A DNA stretch of 64,000 bases. Origin: Ascoidea asiatica. Its lineage: Eukaryota; Ascomycota; Saccharomycetes; Ascoideales; Ascoideaceae. The position numbers were made by a program, and so were the translations under genes. The stretch spans positions 1,116,001 through 1,180,000 of the forward strand of contig BCKQ01000003.1 of NCBI GenBank assembly GCA_001600695.1, given 5' to 3'. Numbering within the stretch: position 1 is the first letter of the stretch; every line of letters begins with the position of its first letter. This document shows positions 30,418 to 42,505 of this stretch, piece by piece. The notes below the pieces were generated by a model, which saw only the letters and a list, made by a program, of their open reading frames with translations, made no database searches and was not told the DNA's origin.

Positions 30418-33417
30418 ATGTCTTCAGAAGATTCTGTTTTTATTTCTCAAATTGATTATACAATAAATCAATTAGCAAAAAGGCCTGGTTTGGTTTCTTT
30501 TGAAAATATATCAAGAATCGCAGAATTATATGGGTTATTTGCGATACCTGATGACTCTCATGCTGATTTTGATAGATTAACTTTAGGTGGTCCATTATTA
30601 TTAATTGATATTGATTTTGATAAATCTTTAAAAAAAGTTCTTAATGTTTCATTATCTTTGGTTTCTGATAATGATGATCAAGATGTGGAAATGAATTCAG
30701 ATACTGATTTAAAAAATGTAAATAGCTCAAATGATAAACAAATAATTATTGATAAAATCAGAAAAAATTTCGAACTTTTAAAGAAAAAAGTATCATTTGC
30801 AAATAAATCTCTGGAAAGGTCTGCAAATATAATTTTGTTAAACTCTCTAACTTCTTCACATATACAAACCAAGTGCAGAAAAAGTCATGAAACTTTTGTT
30901 GAAAATCCTATAAGATATGATGTATTGAAACTTAATAATTTTGCTCAAAATCTTAAATACTTATCTACTTTAGATAAACTTTCAGTATCAAAGGCAATTG
31001 ATGATAATGGAACTTCAGTTTCTGATTCATATGTGGACTTATTCAATTATATGAATGAATTAGAAATGCTAATATTTATAATAAATAAGAATGAATATAA
31101 TTTACTATTAAATCAACAAAGACTTCTATTCAACAGACCTAATTATACTACTCCTAATGATAGACTTGGTCAAAGCAATCAAAAATTATTCGACATGATG
31201 AATGGTTACTTAAAATTGGGAAAATTAGAAAATAATGTCAATAATAAAGTGGGTATATTCATGAAATATTGGGAAGATAATAAGTTTGTTAATCGAAGAA
31301 TTTTTAGAAATGAAAAGGACTCTAAAGAGCAAAAGCTCAAAAACATCCGAAAAAACAACAAAGATGCGGATAATGACACTGTAATGTCTGATGTTAATGA
31401 ATCAGAATCAAATAAAAGTAGTTCAAATACTGGTAAATTCAATATTCTTAAAGAACCAGATAATGCAATAAATGATTTATTTGGTCTTCAATATAATTTA
31501 AAATTCCATAAAGATATAAAATACATTCAATTTTCTATAAAATCTCATGAAAATAATGCTTTACTTCCATTAACGAAAATTCTTTCATCTCCTTACTCTT
31601 CTAATCTTATCAACTCATTTTCCATACTACAGTCAAAACTTATGAAACAACCTTCAAATTTGAACACGAAAATCGATTTTATAGATATCAAGTTACTTGA
31701 TCATTTTATTACCCCTTGTAATCATGAAAAACTAAAAGCGTGTTTAAGTTTGAATTTCTTTCCCAATATATGGATTCCTATTGATTTAATTCCTAATTAT
31801 TTTGAAAATCATAATCAAAGTTATAAAATCTCAATTGTTTTTGAAAAATCAAAAGATGAAAATGAAACTGAATTTCAAGATAACGAAGATTTTCAGGCGT
31901 TAGATGATCTGATTAGAAAATCAAGGAAAAGGAATAACACTGATGAAATATTTATTTCCAATTATAATGATTTGATAACTAGCGAAGAAGATAAAAAGGA
32001 GAACTCAAACAAACCTGGGAATGGAGAAAAGCCTAATGCTGATTCAATTTTTCGTGATTTTGGTTGTAAAGATGAGAAAAATTATTTTGTCCAACTTCCA
32101 AATCCTTCTTATGGCAATGACTTTATAACAGATTCGATAAATAATTCCGCGTTAATTGAAGAAGAGGAAGAAGATGATGATGAACAAAAAGAAAAAAAAA
32201 ATAATGATGATGATAATATAAGTTTACTAACTAATAATAATTCTATAATAATGCCAATAAAGTCTAAAACCATAAATGCTCGATGCAATTATAATTATGG
32301 CTTATCTTCAAAATTTCAAAAGCTTAAATCTATGGATATTATATTTGAAGATATTGAATCAGATAAAAAATCAGCAAGTCCACCAAATGAAGAAATTAGT
32401 AATAGTAAAATAGACGATTTTCTAAGAAATTTTGAAAGTTTTTTGATTGATTTAAGGTCTTGGTGGTTTATGGAAAATCTTATTAAGAGTGTTATTGAAA
32501 AATCTTTATTTTCAATGGAAGATAAAACTCAATATTCAACTGATCTAAAAGAATTTATAGGAAAGGAACATCTGATATCAAAAAGAAGATCCATAGATGA
32601 ATTAAATGGAGGTAAATTTTCAAATAAAGATAGAAGATTTAGTATTGGAAGTAATTCAAAATTAGATTTTTCTTCAAGACCTAGATCATCTTCTTTTTCG
32701 AATACACCCATAAGTGTTGGAAAAACAAATTATGATAACAAAAATATAGATTTGGATGGCACCTTTGATACATATTCTGAAGAAGGTAAAGGTAATTCTT
32801 TAAATGGTGATTTTGAAAATTTAAATGATATAATGAGATCTAGTAGTTCTAGTTTTCATATAGGTGGTAATAGAAAAAGAAGAAATTCATTAGTTAAATT
32901 GAAAAAAGTTTTAAATTCTACACATTTACATCATGAAAATTTAAAATATCTTTATAATAATTTTTTTATAAAATTTTCGATTCTTGATTCATCAATTGAT
33001 GAATTATATGAAGGATTAAATCCTTTAAGTTCAGGAGAATTAACAATAGATGGAAAATTATATGAATTTAATATAAAAACAAATTTAAATTTATTTGCAG
33101 ATAAAATTATGAATTCAAGAAATATTATTGGAAATTTAAATAATTTATCAAAAGAAATAAATCAAATTAGATTATTTATAAATAATGGAAAAGTTGTTAA
33201 ATTTGAAGTATTTGAAGGAAATGAGAAATTTTTTAGTGATAGTGGATTAATTAAAAAAATTGGAATAATTGGTATAAATAATAAAGTTGGATGTGGAATC
33301 GGAAATATTAATTTAAATCGAAAAATAGGGAATAAAAAAATTATTAAAATAATGGAAGCAGTAAATAATACTGAAAGTTTATATTTTATATTAGAGTGGT
33401 TACTTAATAATGAATAA
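30418..33417 (+). CDS. MED1: Mediator complex subunit 1
   Basis: A 999-residue homologue of the Mediator middle-module subunit Med1, which links activators to RNA polymerase II in the nucleus. The N terminus matches the fungal Med1 pattern: PGLVSFENISRIAELYGLFA, then LLLIDIDFDK (an acidic strand also seen in yeast Med1), then NIILLNSLTS and LNNFAQNLKYLSTLDKLS. The DLFNYMNELEMLIFI segment fits the following helix. The rest is divergent: an acidic/Lys/Asp stretch near 300-345, another near 580-600 (EEEEEDDDEQ), and Ser/Arg-rich segments (760-860). A C-terminal ordered part has LFINNGKVVKFEVFEG. S. cerevisiae Med1 is about 566 residues, so this is much longer, mainly from low-complexity insertions. 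It is convergent with COQ5. Confidence 0.85.
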   Translation: MSSEDSVFISQIDYTINQLAKRPGLVSFENISRIAELYGLFAIPDDSHADFDRLTLGGPLLLIDIDFDKSLKKVLNVSLSLVSDNDDQDVEMNSDTDLKNVNSSNDKQIIIDKIRKNFELLKKKVSFANKSLERSANIILLNSLTSSHIQTKCRKSHETFVENPIRYDVLKLNNFAQNLKYLSTLDKLSVSKAIDDNGTSVSDSYVDLFNYMNELEMLIFIINKNEYNLLLNQQRLLFNRPNYTTPNDRLGQSNQKLFDMMNGYLKLGKLENNVNNKVGIFMKYWEDNKFVNRRIFRNEKDSKEQKLKNIRKNNKDADNDTVMSDVNESESNKSSSNTGKFNILKEPDNAINDLFGLQYNLKFHKDIKYIQFSIKSHENNALLPLTKILSSPYSSNLINSFSILQSKLMKQPSNLNTKIDFIDIKLLDHFITPCNHEKLKACLSLNFFPNIWIPIDLIPNYFENHNQSYKISIVFEKSKDENETEFQDNEDFQALDDLIRKSRKRNNTDEIFISNYNDLITSEEDKKENSNKPGNGEKPNADSIFRDFGCKDEKNYFVQLPNPSYGNDFITDSINNSALIEEEEEDDDEQKEKKNNDDDNISLLTNNNSIIMPIKSKTINARCNYNYGLSSKFQKLKSMDIIFEDIESDKKSASPPNEEISNSKIDDFLRNFESFLIDLRSWWFMENLIKSVIEKSLFSMEDKTQYSTDLKEFIGKEHLISKRRSIDELNGGKFSNKDRRFSIGSNSKLDFSSRPRSSSFSNTPISVGKTNYDNKNIDLDGTFDTYSEEGKGNSLNGDFENLNDIMRSSSSSFHIGGNRKRRNSLVKLKKVLNSTHLHHENLKYLYNNFFIKFSILDSSIDELYEGLNPLSSGELTIDGKLYEFNIKTNLNLFADKIMNSRNIIGNLNNLSKEINQIRLFINNGKVVKFEVFEGNEKFFSDSGLIKKIGIIGINNKVGCGIGNINLNRKIGNKKIIKIMEAVNNTESLYFILEWLLNNE

Positions 33418-33542
33418 GTATAATTATATATATATATATTATTATATATTATTATATATTATTATTGAGTTTATATACAGCAAAGTTTTGAAAGCAAAAA
33501 AAAAAAAAAATTTAATGCAATGAAATGGAATTAGGATATGTA
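33418..33542. terminator. Shared convergent terminator region of MED1 and COQ5
   Basis: The 125 bp between stops contain TATATATATATATTATTATATATTATT-type elements (about 33422-33465) and an A run (33499-33511). These fit yeast-type efficiency and positioning elements readable in both directions. Confidence 0.55.
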
Positions 33543-34580
<1,038 letters not shown>

Positions 34581-34633
34581 TTAAAATAATTGAATTGGAT
34601 TAGCTACTTACTTACTTTATTACTTCAATTCAC

Positions 34634-34669
34634 TGAATTGAATTGAATTGAATTGAATTGAATTGAATT
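34634..34669. repeat. GAATT pentanucleotide microsatellite
   Basis: About seven tandem GAATT units in the COQ5 upstream region. Confidence 0.9.
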
Positions 34670-34710
34670 AATTTCGATCCTTAATTTCAATTTCTAAATT
34701 TTAAACGAGC

Positions 34711-34717
34711 CGGGTAA
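34711..34717. promoter_or_regulatory. Reb1-type motif CGGGTAA upstream of COQ5
   Basis: CGGGTAA matches the core of the general regulatory factor Reb1 site in budding yeasts. It lies about 210 bp upstream of the COQ5 start and stands out against AT-rich flanks. The assignment is by consensus only. Confidence 0.35.
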
Positions 34718-35638
34718 GTAAATGAAAACTAGAACCATAAAAGTGGATTCAAATTTAGAATTAGATTTAATTTTAATATTAATTTTGATTTTACATTTCA
34801 TTTGATATTAAAAATAACTTTTTTACTTGATTAACAATAATTTGTTGTTGATGATGATAAACAATAAATTGTCCATAAATAAATTGATTAGAGCAAAAAA
34901 AAATAACAAAAACAACAAAAATAACAATGGGGGTAAAAAAATAAAGTGATCAAATTAGCTTAATGATTGTCGTATTAGTACAATTTGTTCAATCAATAAT
35001 ATGAAACAAGAAGTAAATAATATTGAAAAAAAAAGTATCCGAGTTTATTTTTACAAAAAGAAGCATATCTGAACAATTGTTTGAATATAAATATTATTTA
35101 AACATGTTTATAATTCTATATTACTAGTGGTAAGCACATTAGTATTTCAAATATATTTATTACTTATCAGTTGGTTATTGTTACCCAAAATTAAATGATT
35201 TTTTCATTTATTAAGAATTTCAAATAATATATTTAAATACACCGAATCATTTACTTCTCAATTTGAATACTTTTTTTTGCATTCTAGAAGATTTAAAAGA
35301 GGTAAAAGTATTATCCCAAGTATTTTATTTGTGTTTATGTCTTTGTCTTTGCTTTCATAGAATGGTTTGCTTTATTGTTTTCATATTTTGATTATTATTT
35401 TACTTGTACTAAAACAACAAACAAGTTCGAAAATTATAATAAAGAACAATATATTATTACTACTTACTTAACTATCCATTGTATTCTAAACCATTGATTG
35501 GCTATTAAAAGACTTTGTGGTTAATTTTCTTATATTCGTTGCAAACTGACCCATAAATTATTTTCGGGAATAGGTACGGGTCAGTTTCAAAGAAGTGCGG
35601 AACTTTTTTGGAAGGAAGAAATTGCTCGCTTCTTGAGA

Positions 35639-35662
35639 CATGGAACAGTGTACTGTTCCATG
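35639..35662. repeat. Near-perfect palindrome, 11-bp arms, 2-base spacer
   Basis: CATGGAACAGT (35639-35649), spacer GT, then the exact reverse complement ACTGTTCCATG (35652-35662). It is intergenic, in a GC-richer island. Confidence 0.9.
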
Positions 35663-36750
35663 AACAAATTGTGAATGATTTGGTCTCGGATCTAAATTAC
35701 AGAAACGCAACGCCGTGGTTGTAGCACATAGAAATTCACTAACCTTGGTAATTATTATGCAACACACCACATATTATACCTTGATACACAGACACTGAAT
35801 TGGACCTGTTAAAAATCAGAATTTTTTAATATTTACGTAGTAACTTAAGCTAAACTCAATTAAAAAAAGATGTTAGTGAAATACAGTAAGGTGGTAAATA
35901 TAATTGGTGAAACCACCTGATTGATATTCCATGGTTCCGGATGTGGAAACCGGTGTGTTTTGTCCAATAGAAAGTCTACATCTTCGAGTCTAATAAGGTT
36001 ATTTGTTGTTAGTGCACTCAAAATAATGTACCGCTTTTGTTTACTTTGAAAAGAGCACAGTGCATAGAATACATATTTAAACTTTGAACTTGCTGCGGTG
36101 TGCGTGTAGATTTTCAAAGTAAGCATGTTCGAGTACTTTATTTCATTGTAAAAAGCGTGTCGGCCAATATATGGTGATCATTAGGAATTGGGGTGTCGAC
36201 CTTGAAATTCTGTGCAATTAAAAAATGCAAAATGGAGAGGTCAATCTCTAGAACACTAGAACAAATAAAAAAAGTGGCAATACTTTTACTAGCACTAGTT
36301 CTACCAGCAGGGAACCAGCGAGCGACTGGCGCTCATATAAATAAGTAACCACGAGAGTAAAAGGAAGAAAAACAAAAGTGAAAGAAAAAGTAAAAGCAAA
36401 AAGAAATGGAGAAACAACCAATTCATTGAAATGAATATGGATAATGCATCCCTTAATGATTAAAAAGGGTTCCAGTTATTTTTAGCATCAAATCGTTTGG
36501 CGTTCACCAATTTCTCCCACTTATAGAATTATTGTGCCATTAACGCTACGCCCAAGTTGTTTGTAAAATCGATACAAACAAGAAGACCTATGCAAAGAGA
36601 AATCTATGATTTTTGTACAAAATTCAAAACTCAAATAACAAAACAAAAATCATATCACATACAATATCCCTTTTTGAGACAGGATTATTCCAGTATCTCA
36701 ACTTGGGGCTATTGGTTCGTATGTAACTGAGTTTGATTTTCTCCCAGACT

Positions 36751-36772
36751 GGAGCGGGACACTGCCCGCTCC
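36751..36772. repeat. GC-rich hairpin, 8-bp arms
   Basis: GGAGCGGG (36751-36758), loop ACACTG, then CCCGCTCC (36765-36772), a perfect and very GC-rich stem in AT-rich DNA. The words CGGGACACT and CCCGCTCC both recur in the island near 45.75-45.81 kb. Confidence 0.9.
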
Positions 36773-38053
36773 ACTTCCGACTCGAGTCTTCCATGGACTG
36801 TGTGCGGACCAAGATTAAACTAACATTTTATTATTTGATTGATTGATTGATTGATTTCAAGAAATTCAAGGTGTGGGTTGAAATTGTTCTGTTTTACAAG
36901 CTATTTCCCTGGTACTTCCAGATCAGAATCTAAATCAAAATTACTTGAAAATTCTCAAGTATCAAAACATTCATATCGATATTAGTAATAGTTTTCATTA
37001 TTGGCATTGAAAGTCTTTGGCCAATTTATTTTTTATTTTCATTTATTATTTGTTTATTATTTATTTAATTATTATTATTTTTTCAATCTTTTCATTATTC
37101 TATAAAACAAATTGAATTTCTTCTTTCTTTTCTAACAATCTTTATTCTCATCTTCTCATCTTCTCATCTTCTCATCTTCTATTCATTTATTCACTGATCA
37201 ACTCCAGAATCACAGCCCTCACATCTATAAATTTGCCTACAAATCCACTGCCTTAGCCTCACTACACCCAGCACTCAGCACTACTATTATTACTATTATT
37301 ACTACTATTACTACTGTTACTATCTCTATTATTACTTGTACCGCACTGTTTCCTTAACTAAAACTAAAATTAAAACTAAATCCAAAACTAAAAATCTTAA
37401 AGCAAAACTGAAAACTTTACTTTTCTTAGCACTTTCCCACTCTTAACTATTAAATATTAATAAAAATCTAGCTTTTGGCTTCTTAAAATCAATCATTATC
37501 ATAAACTTTTTTTCCCCTAATTGAATTCTGATAAATCATCATAAATTTTAACTTATTCAATATCATTCCTAAAATCATCTAAATTTTATATCATCTAAAT
37601 TTTATATCATCTAAATTTTATATCATTTTATTTATAAATATATAATTATTGATATATAATAATCAACTTCTTTCTTATTTCTTGTTTATTATAAATCAAA
37701 TCAAATTAAATCAAATCAAATTAAATCAAATCAACCAAAATCATATCATATCATATCATTTCGTATATTATTCGCATGTTTTCAAATTAGCTATTTTTCT
37801 ATCATTATTATCATAATCACATTCAAAATCATAATCATAATCATAATCATCTCTTAATCTTAGTTAATTAATAAACAATATAATCATCTTCATAATTATA
37901 ATAATCATAATAATAATATTTTGATTAATAATCATACTTATAACAATATTCTATATATAATCTTTTAATATTCAAATAATACTCAAACATACTCAAATTT
38001 ATTCATATACAAATATACTTATATAAAAAATACATATAAAAAAAAAAAAAGAA

Positions 38054-40876
38054 ATGACAAAATATACTAAAGATAAAGTTAAACCAATAAGATCTGATTT
38101 TATTTCTTCAATATCTTCAAATTTTAATCTTGAAGTTATTCAACAACCTGAACAAGCAAGAGTTTGTGAAAAAACAATAACTGCTGCAAGTAGTAGAAGA
38201 TTAGTTGATCCTCCTCCAATTGTTAAAGTTTCTTTACTTGATCAAAATAATAATGATATAATAACCCAATGTCTTGATGCTTTATTTGTAGTTGCAAGTG
38301 TTGAAAGATTATCAGATTCTGATATAAATTTTGACTTAAATTATGATACAAGTAATGAATTAATTGATGATTTAAATAATAATAATAATAATGATTCAAA
38401 AATAATATCTTCTATATCTTCTCCATCTTCAATAAATAATTCTCCGAAAACTATTTCAAATAATTCTTTAAAGCCACAAATAGCAAATAAAAGAAAAAGA
38501 AAATTAAAAAGAATGAAAGAAATTGAATCAAAAAATTTAACAAGTAGTGATATGTTATGTGGTACAACTGTTTTAACTGTTCAATATATTAAAGGTGATC
38601 CAAATTTACAAGCTTTAGCTGTATTCACTAATTTATCTGTAAAATATGAAGGTAATTATAGATTATGTTTTAGTTTATATACTATTCAAACTTTAGCTTT
38701 AAATAACTTTAAATTATTAACTTCAACTACAAATTCAAATAATCCTAATGGTGGCTCAAATGGTTCAACTACAACAACTTCAGGTGTAATGACAATAAAT
38801 GTATCTCCAATAACAACTGTTAAATCAAATATTTTTGTTGTTTCAACTGCAAAACATTTCAAAGGTTTATCATCTTCTCCTGCTTTTCATAAAAAATTAA
38901 AATCTTGTGGTGTAAGAATTAGAGTAAGAGGCTCAAAACCAAAAGTAGAAGGTGAAGAATATGATGACGATGACGATGAAGAAGAACAAGAAGATCTTGA
39001 AGATGATGTACCTGAAGATGAAATTGATAATAATCAAATCAATCAAATTATTAAAAATAATCAAAATCAAAATAATAATCAAAAATCAAAAATTTCTATT
39101 AATGCTATTAATAAGCATATAAATAATAAAAATTTAGAAAAAAATCGAATAAATGAAAAAATTTATACTTCAAATTCTAAAAATGATACAAATATTTCTC
39201 CAAAGACAAAATTTATTAATACATCAAATACTGATGCTAAAAATAAAGCTCTATCAAAAAATACTTTAACTACAAAAAGTTTAAGAGAAGGTAAACCCAA
39301 ACCTAATTCAACAGGTGATATTGATCCAATTATTACCTCAACAATTTCTGATTATAATATTTCAGATCAAATTTCAAATAATAAAAATAACAACAATAGT
39401 AATAATATCATTAACTCAGGTTTTGATTCTGAATTATCACCAATAATACCAGAATTATATAATTCAGCAAGTCAATCACCTTCAATTTTTTGTTCATCTA
39501 CTATAACTGCAAATTTTCCAGCCTCTTCTTATTCTCATTCACATTCTAATGAATTAGATCCTTTTACAGGATCAAATTATACCTCAATGTTAAATTCATA
39601 TAATCGATTATCAAATGAACAAATTAATTCTTTTACAAATCATTTAAAAAATGTTTCAACTCCTTCAGTTTTTTCAAATGATCAACTGATAACTGATACC
39701 TTTCAACCAATTGAATCATCATTAATTCAATCTCCAAATAGTTCAAGAAATGTTAATAATTCCTCATCAAATAATAATATATCATCTAATGAACAAGATT
39801 TAGAAAAATTAATTTTTGAAAAAGTTAATTTTGGTGAAACTAAAGATTCTAGTCCTGTGATATTTTCTGAAAATTTTGGCTCTAATAATTATGATTTTAA
39901 TATAAATAATACAAATAGTTATGATAGATTAATTAATAAAGATGAAAATAATGAGCATAATGAAAATAATGAAAATAATGAAAATAATGATAATAATGAT
40001 AATAATGATAATAATGATAATGAAAAAAATATTAATTCGAATTCAGAAATAAAATTACCAACAACTCCTTTACAACCAAATCTTGGCTCTCAAATATTAT
40101 TTAATTCAATAAATTCTTTGCCATTATCAAATTTATTATCAAATATTCCAATATCGTCGGGAATGGAAGCTCAAAATGATAATAATAATATCAATAATGA
40201 TAATAGTGGTAAAAATGTGAATAATATTAATAATACTTCATTAGGAATTAGAAGTAATAATTATTCCAGTGCATTAAGTACAATATCCCTTTTAAACTAT
40301 CTTAATAGTATCAATAATTCTTTCAATAACAATTCAAATATGCTCAGCAATATTAATAATCTTGGTAATATCAATAATCTTGCTAATCTTAGTCATCTTA
40401 ATAATCCAAATCTCCTCAATAATCTTAATAATCTTAATAATCAGAATAATCTTTTCAATGGACAAAATATCAACATAAACACTTTAAACAATTTAAGTAG
40501 TTTAAATAACCTAAATAATCAAAATAATTTAAGTAGTTTGGAACTGAATAATTTGAATAGTTTGAATAATCTAAATAATTTTAATATTTCAAATAATTCA
40601 AGTAATTTAAATAATCTCAATAATTTAAATAGTTTAAATGTTTTAAATAACTTGAGTAATTTAAGTAATTTAAGTAACTTGAACAATTCAATCAATTTAA
40701 ATAATTTGAGCAATTATGTAAATGGAATTGGAGGAAATGTTAATGGAAATGTTAATGGAAATATCTCTTCTACTGTTCCTTCTAGTTCAACTATCAATGC
40801 TACACCTACTAGTACTGATGATATAAATATCAATTCAAATTTATACCAATTTTTGTCAAAGGAACAAGGAATTTAA
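38054..40876 (+). CDS. Velvet-domain transcription regulator
   Basis: A 940-residue protein with a fungal velvet domain (about 25-293), the NF-kB-like DNA-binding fold of VosA, VelB, VelC and VeA. Diagnostic blocks are in order: IQQPEQARVC (29-38), RRLVDPPPIVKV (48-59), LFVVASV (77-83), MLCGTTVLTVQYIKGDPN (167-184), FTNLSVKYEGNYRLCFSLYTI (191-211) and the closing VSTAKHFKGL with KSCGVRIRVRG (to about 293). Two insertions interrupt the domain: 88-165, which includes a basic patch KRKRKLKRMK (146-155, likely nuclear localisation signal), and 220-250. An acidic run (299-328) follows. The C-terminal 600 residues are Asn/Ser-rich, with NNLNNLNSL-type repeats from about 760. The RRxxDPPPIVKV block is closest to VelC/VosA, while QQPEQARVC looks like VelB, so the subfamily is open. 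It was probably a light/development or nutrient regulator in ancestral fungi; its role here is unknown. Confidence 0.9.
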   Translation: MTKYTKDKVKPIRSDFISSISSNFNLEVIQQPEQARVCEKTITAASSRRLVDPPPIVKVSLLDQNNNDIITQCLDALFVVASVERLSDSDINFDLNYDTSNELIDDLNNNNNNDSKIISSISSPSSINNSPKTISNNSLKPQIANKRKRKLKRMKEIESKNLTSSDMLCGTTVLTVQYIKGDPNLQALAVFTNLSVKYEGNYRLCFSLYTIQTLALNNFKLLTSTTNSNNPNGGSNGSTTTTSGVMTINVSPITTVKSNIFVVSTAKHFKGLSSSPAFHKKLKSCGVRIRVRGSKPKVEGEEYDDDDDEEEQEDLEDDVPEDEIDNNQINQIIKNNQNQNNNQKSKISINAINKHINNKNLEKNRINEKIYTSNSKNDTNISPKTKFINTSNTDAKNKALSKNTLTTKSLREGKPKPNSTGDIDPIITSTISDYNISDQISNNKNNNNSNNIINSGFDSELSPIIPELYNSASQSPSIFCSSTITANFPASSYSHSHSNELDPFTGSNYTSMLNSYNRLSNEQINSFTNHLKNVSTPSVFSNDQLITDTFQPIESSLIQSPNSSRNVNNSSSNNNISSNEQDLEKLIFEKVNFGETKDSSPVIFSENFGSNNYDFNINNTNSYDRLINKDENNEHNENNENNENNDNNDNNDNNDNEKNINSNSEIKLPTTPLQPNLGSQILFNSINSLPLSNLLSNIPISSGMEAQNDNNNINNDNSGKNVNNINNTSLGIRSNNYSSALSTISLLNYLNSINNSFNNNSNMLSNINNLGNINNLANLSHLNNPNLLNNLNNLNNQNNLFNGQNININTLNNLSSLNNLNNQNNLSSLELNNLNSLNNLNNFNISNNSSNLNNLNNLNSLNVLNNLSNLSNLSNLNNSINLNNLSNYVNGIGGNVNGNVNGNISSTVPSSSTINATPTSTDDININSNLYQFLSKEQGI

Positions 40877-41720
40877 GTAAGATCTGTGATTTTCAAGACA
40901 ATATATCAAAAAAAACATTGGAAATCAAAACTAAAAACAAAAAATAAGTGTAATATAAAATCGGTTTATTTCCAACAAAACTATCATCAAAAAAATAAAT
41001 CAATCAAAACATATGACTAAATGAATAATTTATTCGAATCTTTTGTTTCGAATTTCTTTTTTCTTTTTTTTTTTTTTCAGACTTTTCATTATTAAAAGTT
41101 ATTACTTTTGCTCTTCAAATCTTATAGTTTATTTAATTATTTTTTTTTTCAATTCTAGTTTTTTTTATATATATCGAGATCCTTTCAACATACAATTTTT
41201 ATTTTATTTTTACTCTTCTATATTGTGCTTTTTTTTGGTTTTTTTTTTAATATTTTTTTCATTTTTTTGTTATCAACTAATCATTCTAGACATCGTGTTA
41301 ATAATATCAAGTAATATAAATCATTTATATTCAAATTTTAAATATTTTTTTGCTAAAAATTCATTTTCAGGTTTGCTTTTGTTAAATCAATCTTCTATAT
41401 CCAATTTTATATTATCTTATATCTCATTTTTCTCCAAATTTAATTTTTTTAATATGAATCTATATGTATGTGTATATTTATAAACATATGCTTTTTTAAT
41501 TATATTTGATGTGATAATCATTCATCATAAATAATTTTTTCAAAACAATATTCGATGAGCTTGTATGCTGCAATGTAGCTTATTAAATGTCAATTCCGAC
41601 CTCAGACCTCAGACCTTTTTTTTTTTTGCTGATGATCTTCAAGAATCCCAATTTGGAAATTTAAAGTGAGCAAAGAGAGAATGTAGTTAAGTCCTTGTGC
41701 TAAGCCACTGACCAATGGCT

Positions 41721-41738
41721 GCGATCCAATTAGATCGC
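41721..41738. repeat. Hairpin GCGATC-N6-GATCGC
   Basis: Perfect 6-bp arms, 6-base loop, in an intergenic island. Confidence 0.5.
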
Positions 41739-41807
41739 TCGTATCTTAGAATTAAGAGTTTCTCAAGTGCAAATCAAGAACACTCCCGTAAAGGTTATTT
41801 TCAGGGC

Positions 41808-41821
41808 TGGGAAAGTTCCCA
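41808..41821. repeat. Hairpin TGGGAA-AG-TTCCCA
   Basis: Perfect 6-bp arms with a 2-base spacer, in the same island as the GCGATC hairpin. Confidence 0.5.
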
Positions 41822-42505
41822 CCGATTGCATGTAGAAGTATACAAAACAAGGCAGGCGTCCACGTTTTCTAGTTGAAGTAGCTGCCTAGGCAACATTCGA
41901 TATTAGCATAGAAACCATGCAGCACCATAGTTGTACCGGGTCAACCAAAAACTGCCCGCATATAAACAAGCAAGCTTTAACGTTACTAAACTTTGTTTCT
42001 TGCTTAAGTGATTTTGCCTCTGGGAACCTGATTGCAAGTGACCCAAAACTCCTCAACAGAAGTCTGAAAAACAAAATCCGGCTACGGATTACAATCCAAT
42101 AATTTGGGACACTTTACTTCCAGTAGGACAAGTATTCTGGACTTAAAATACATAATTATGGGTCAAATAATTGTCCTTTCTAAGCCTTGAAAAGTCAACA
42201 GGGCTCTAAGGGTAGTAAACGTTCTAAGATGGGAGCATTCTCTCGTAAAAAATGGTGCCTTTGCAATTAAGCAGCAAAGTCTGTCCTAGCGGCAAACGGA
42301 AATGGTGTCTCAGATATCGCAGGGCGTCCTAAGCTAGGAGATAACCAGATTAAAGATAATCAATCAGATTGAATAATGATAATCAGGTTTGTTTATCTTG
42401 AGTAATTTAATACTTCTTTTTATATTAGTTTAGTCTATTTCAGAGATAATTAAGAAGAAAAATAACAACAATACTGCTTATAATTTATATCTTTTGCTGT
42501 TCGTT

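Larger units (their letters stand above)
40877..42505. other. 1.6-kb gene-free region between velvet gene and ENT gene
   Basis: The first 600 bp are T-rich 3' sequence; a 146-codon frame at 41043-41483 is an Phe/Leu/Ser translation of that T-rich DNA and is not called. A GC-richer island spans about 41560-42340. It has hairpin words GCGATC/GATCGC (41721-41738), TGGGAA/TTCCCA (41808-41821) and TGCCTAGGCA (41883-41892), but no tRNA-like structure. The last 160 bp are an AT-rich promoter. Confidence 0.45.

Noticed and set aside
41043-41483. 146-codon frame after the velvet gene
   Set aside because: It is a Phe/Leu/Ser/Ile translation of T-rich DNA with no domain, typical of the 3' flank.
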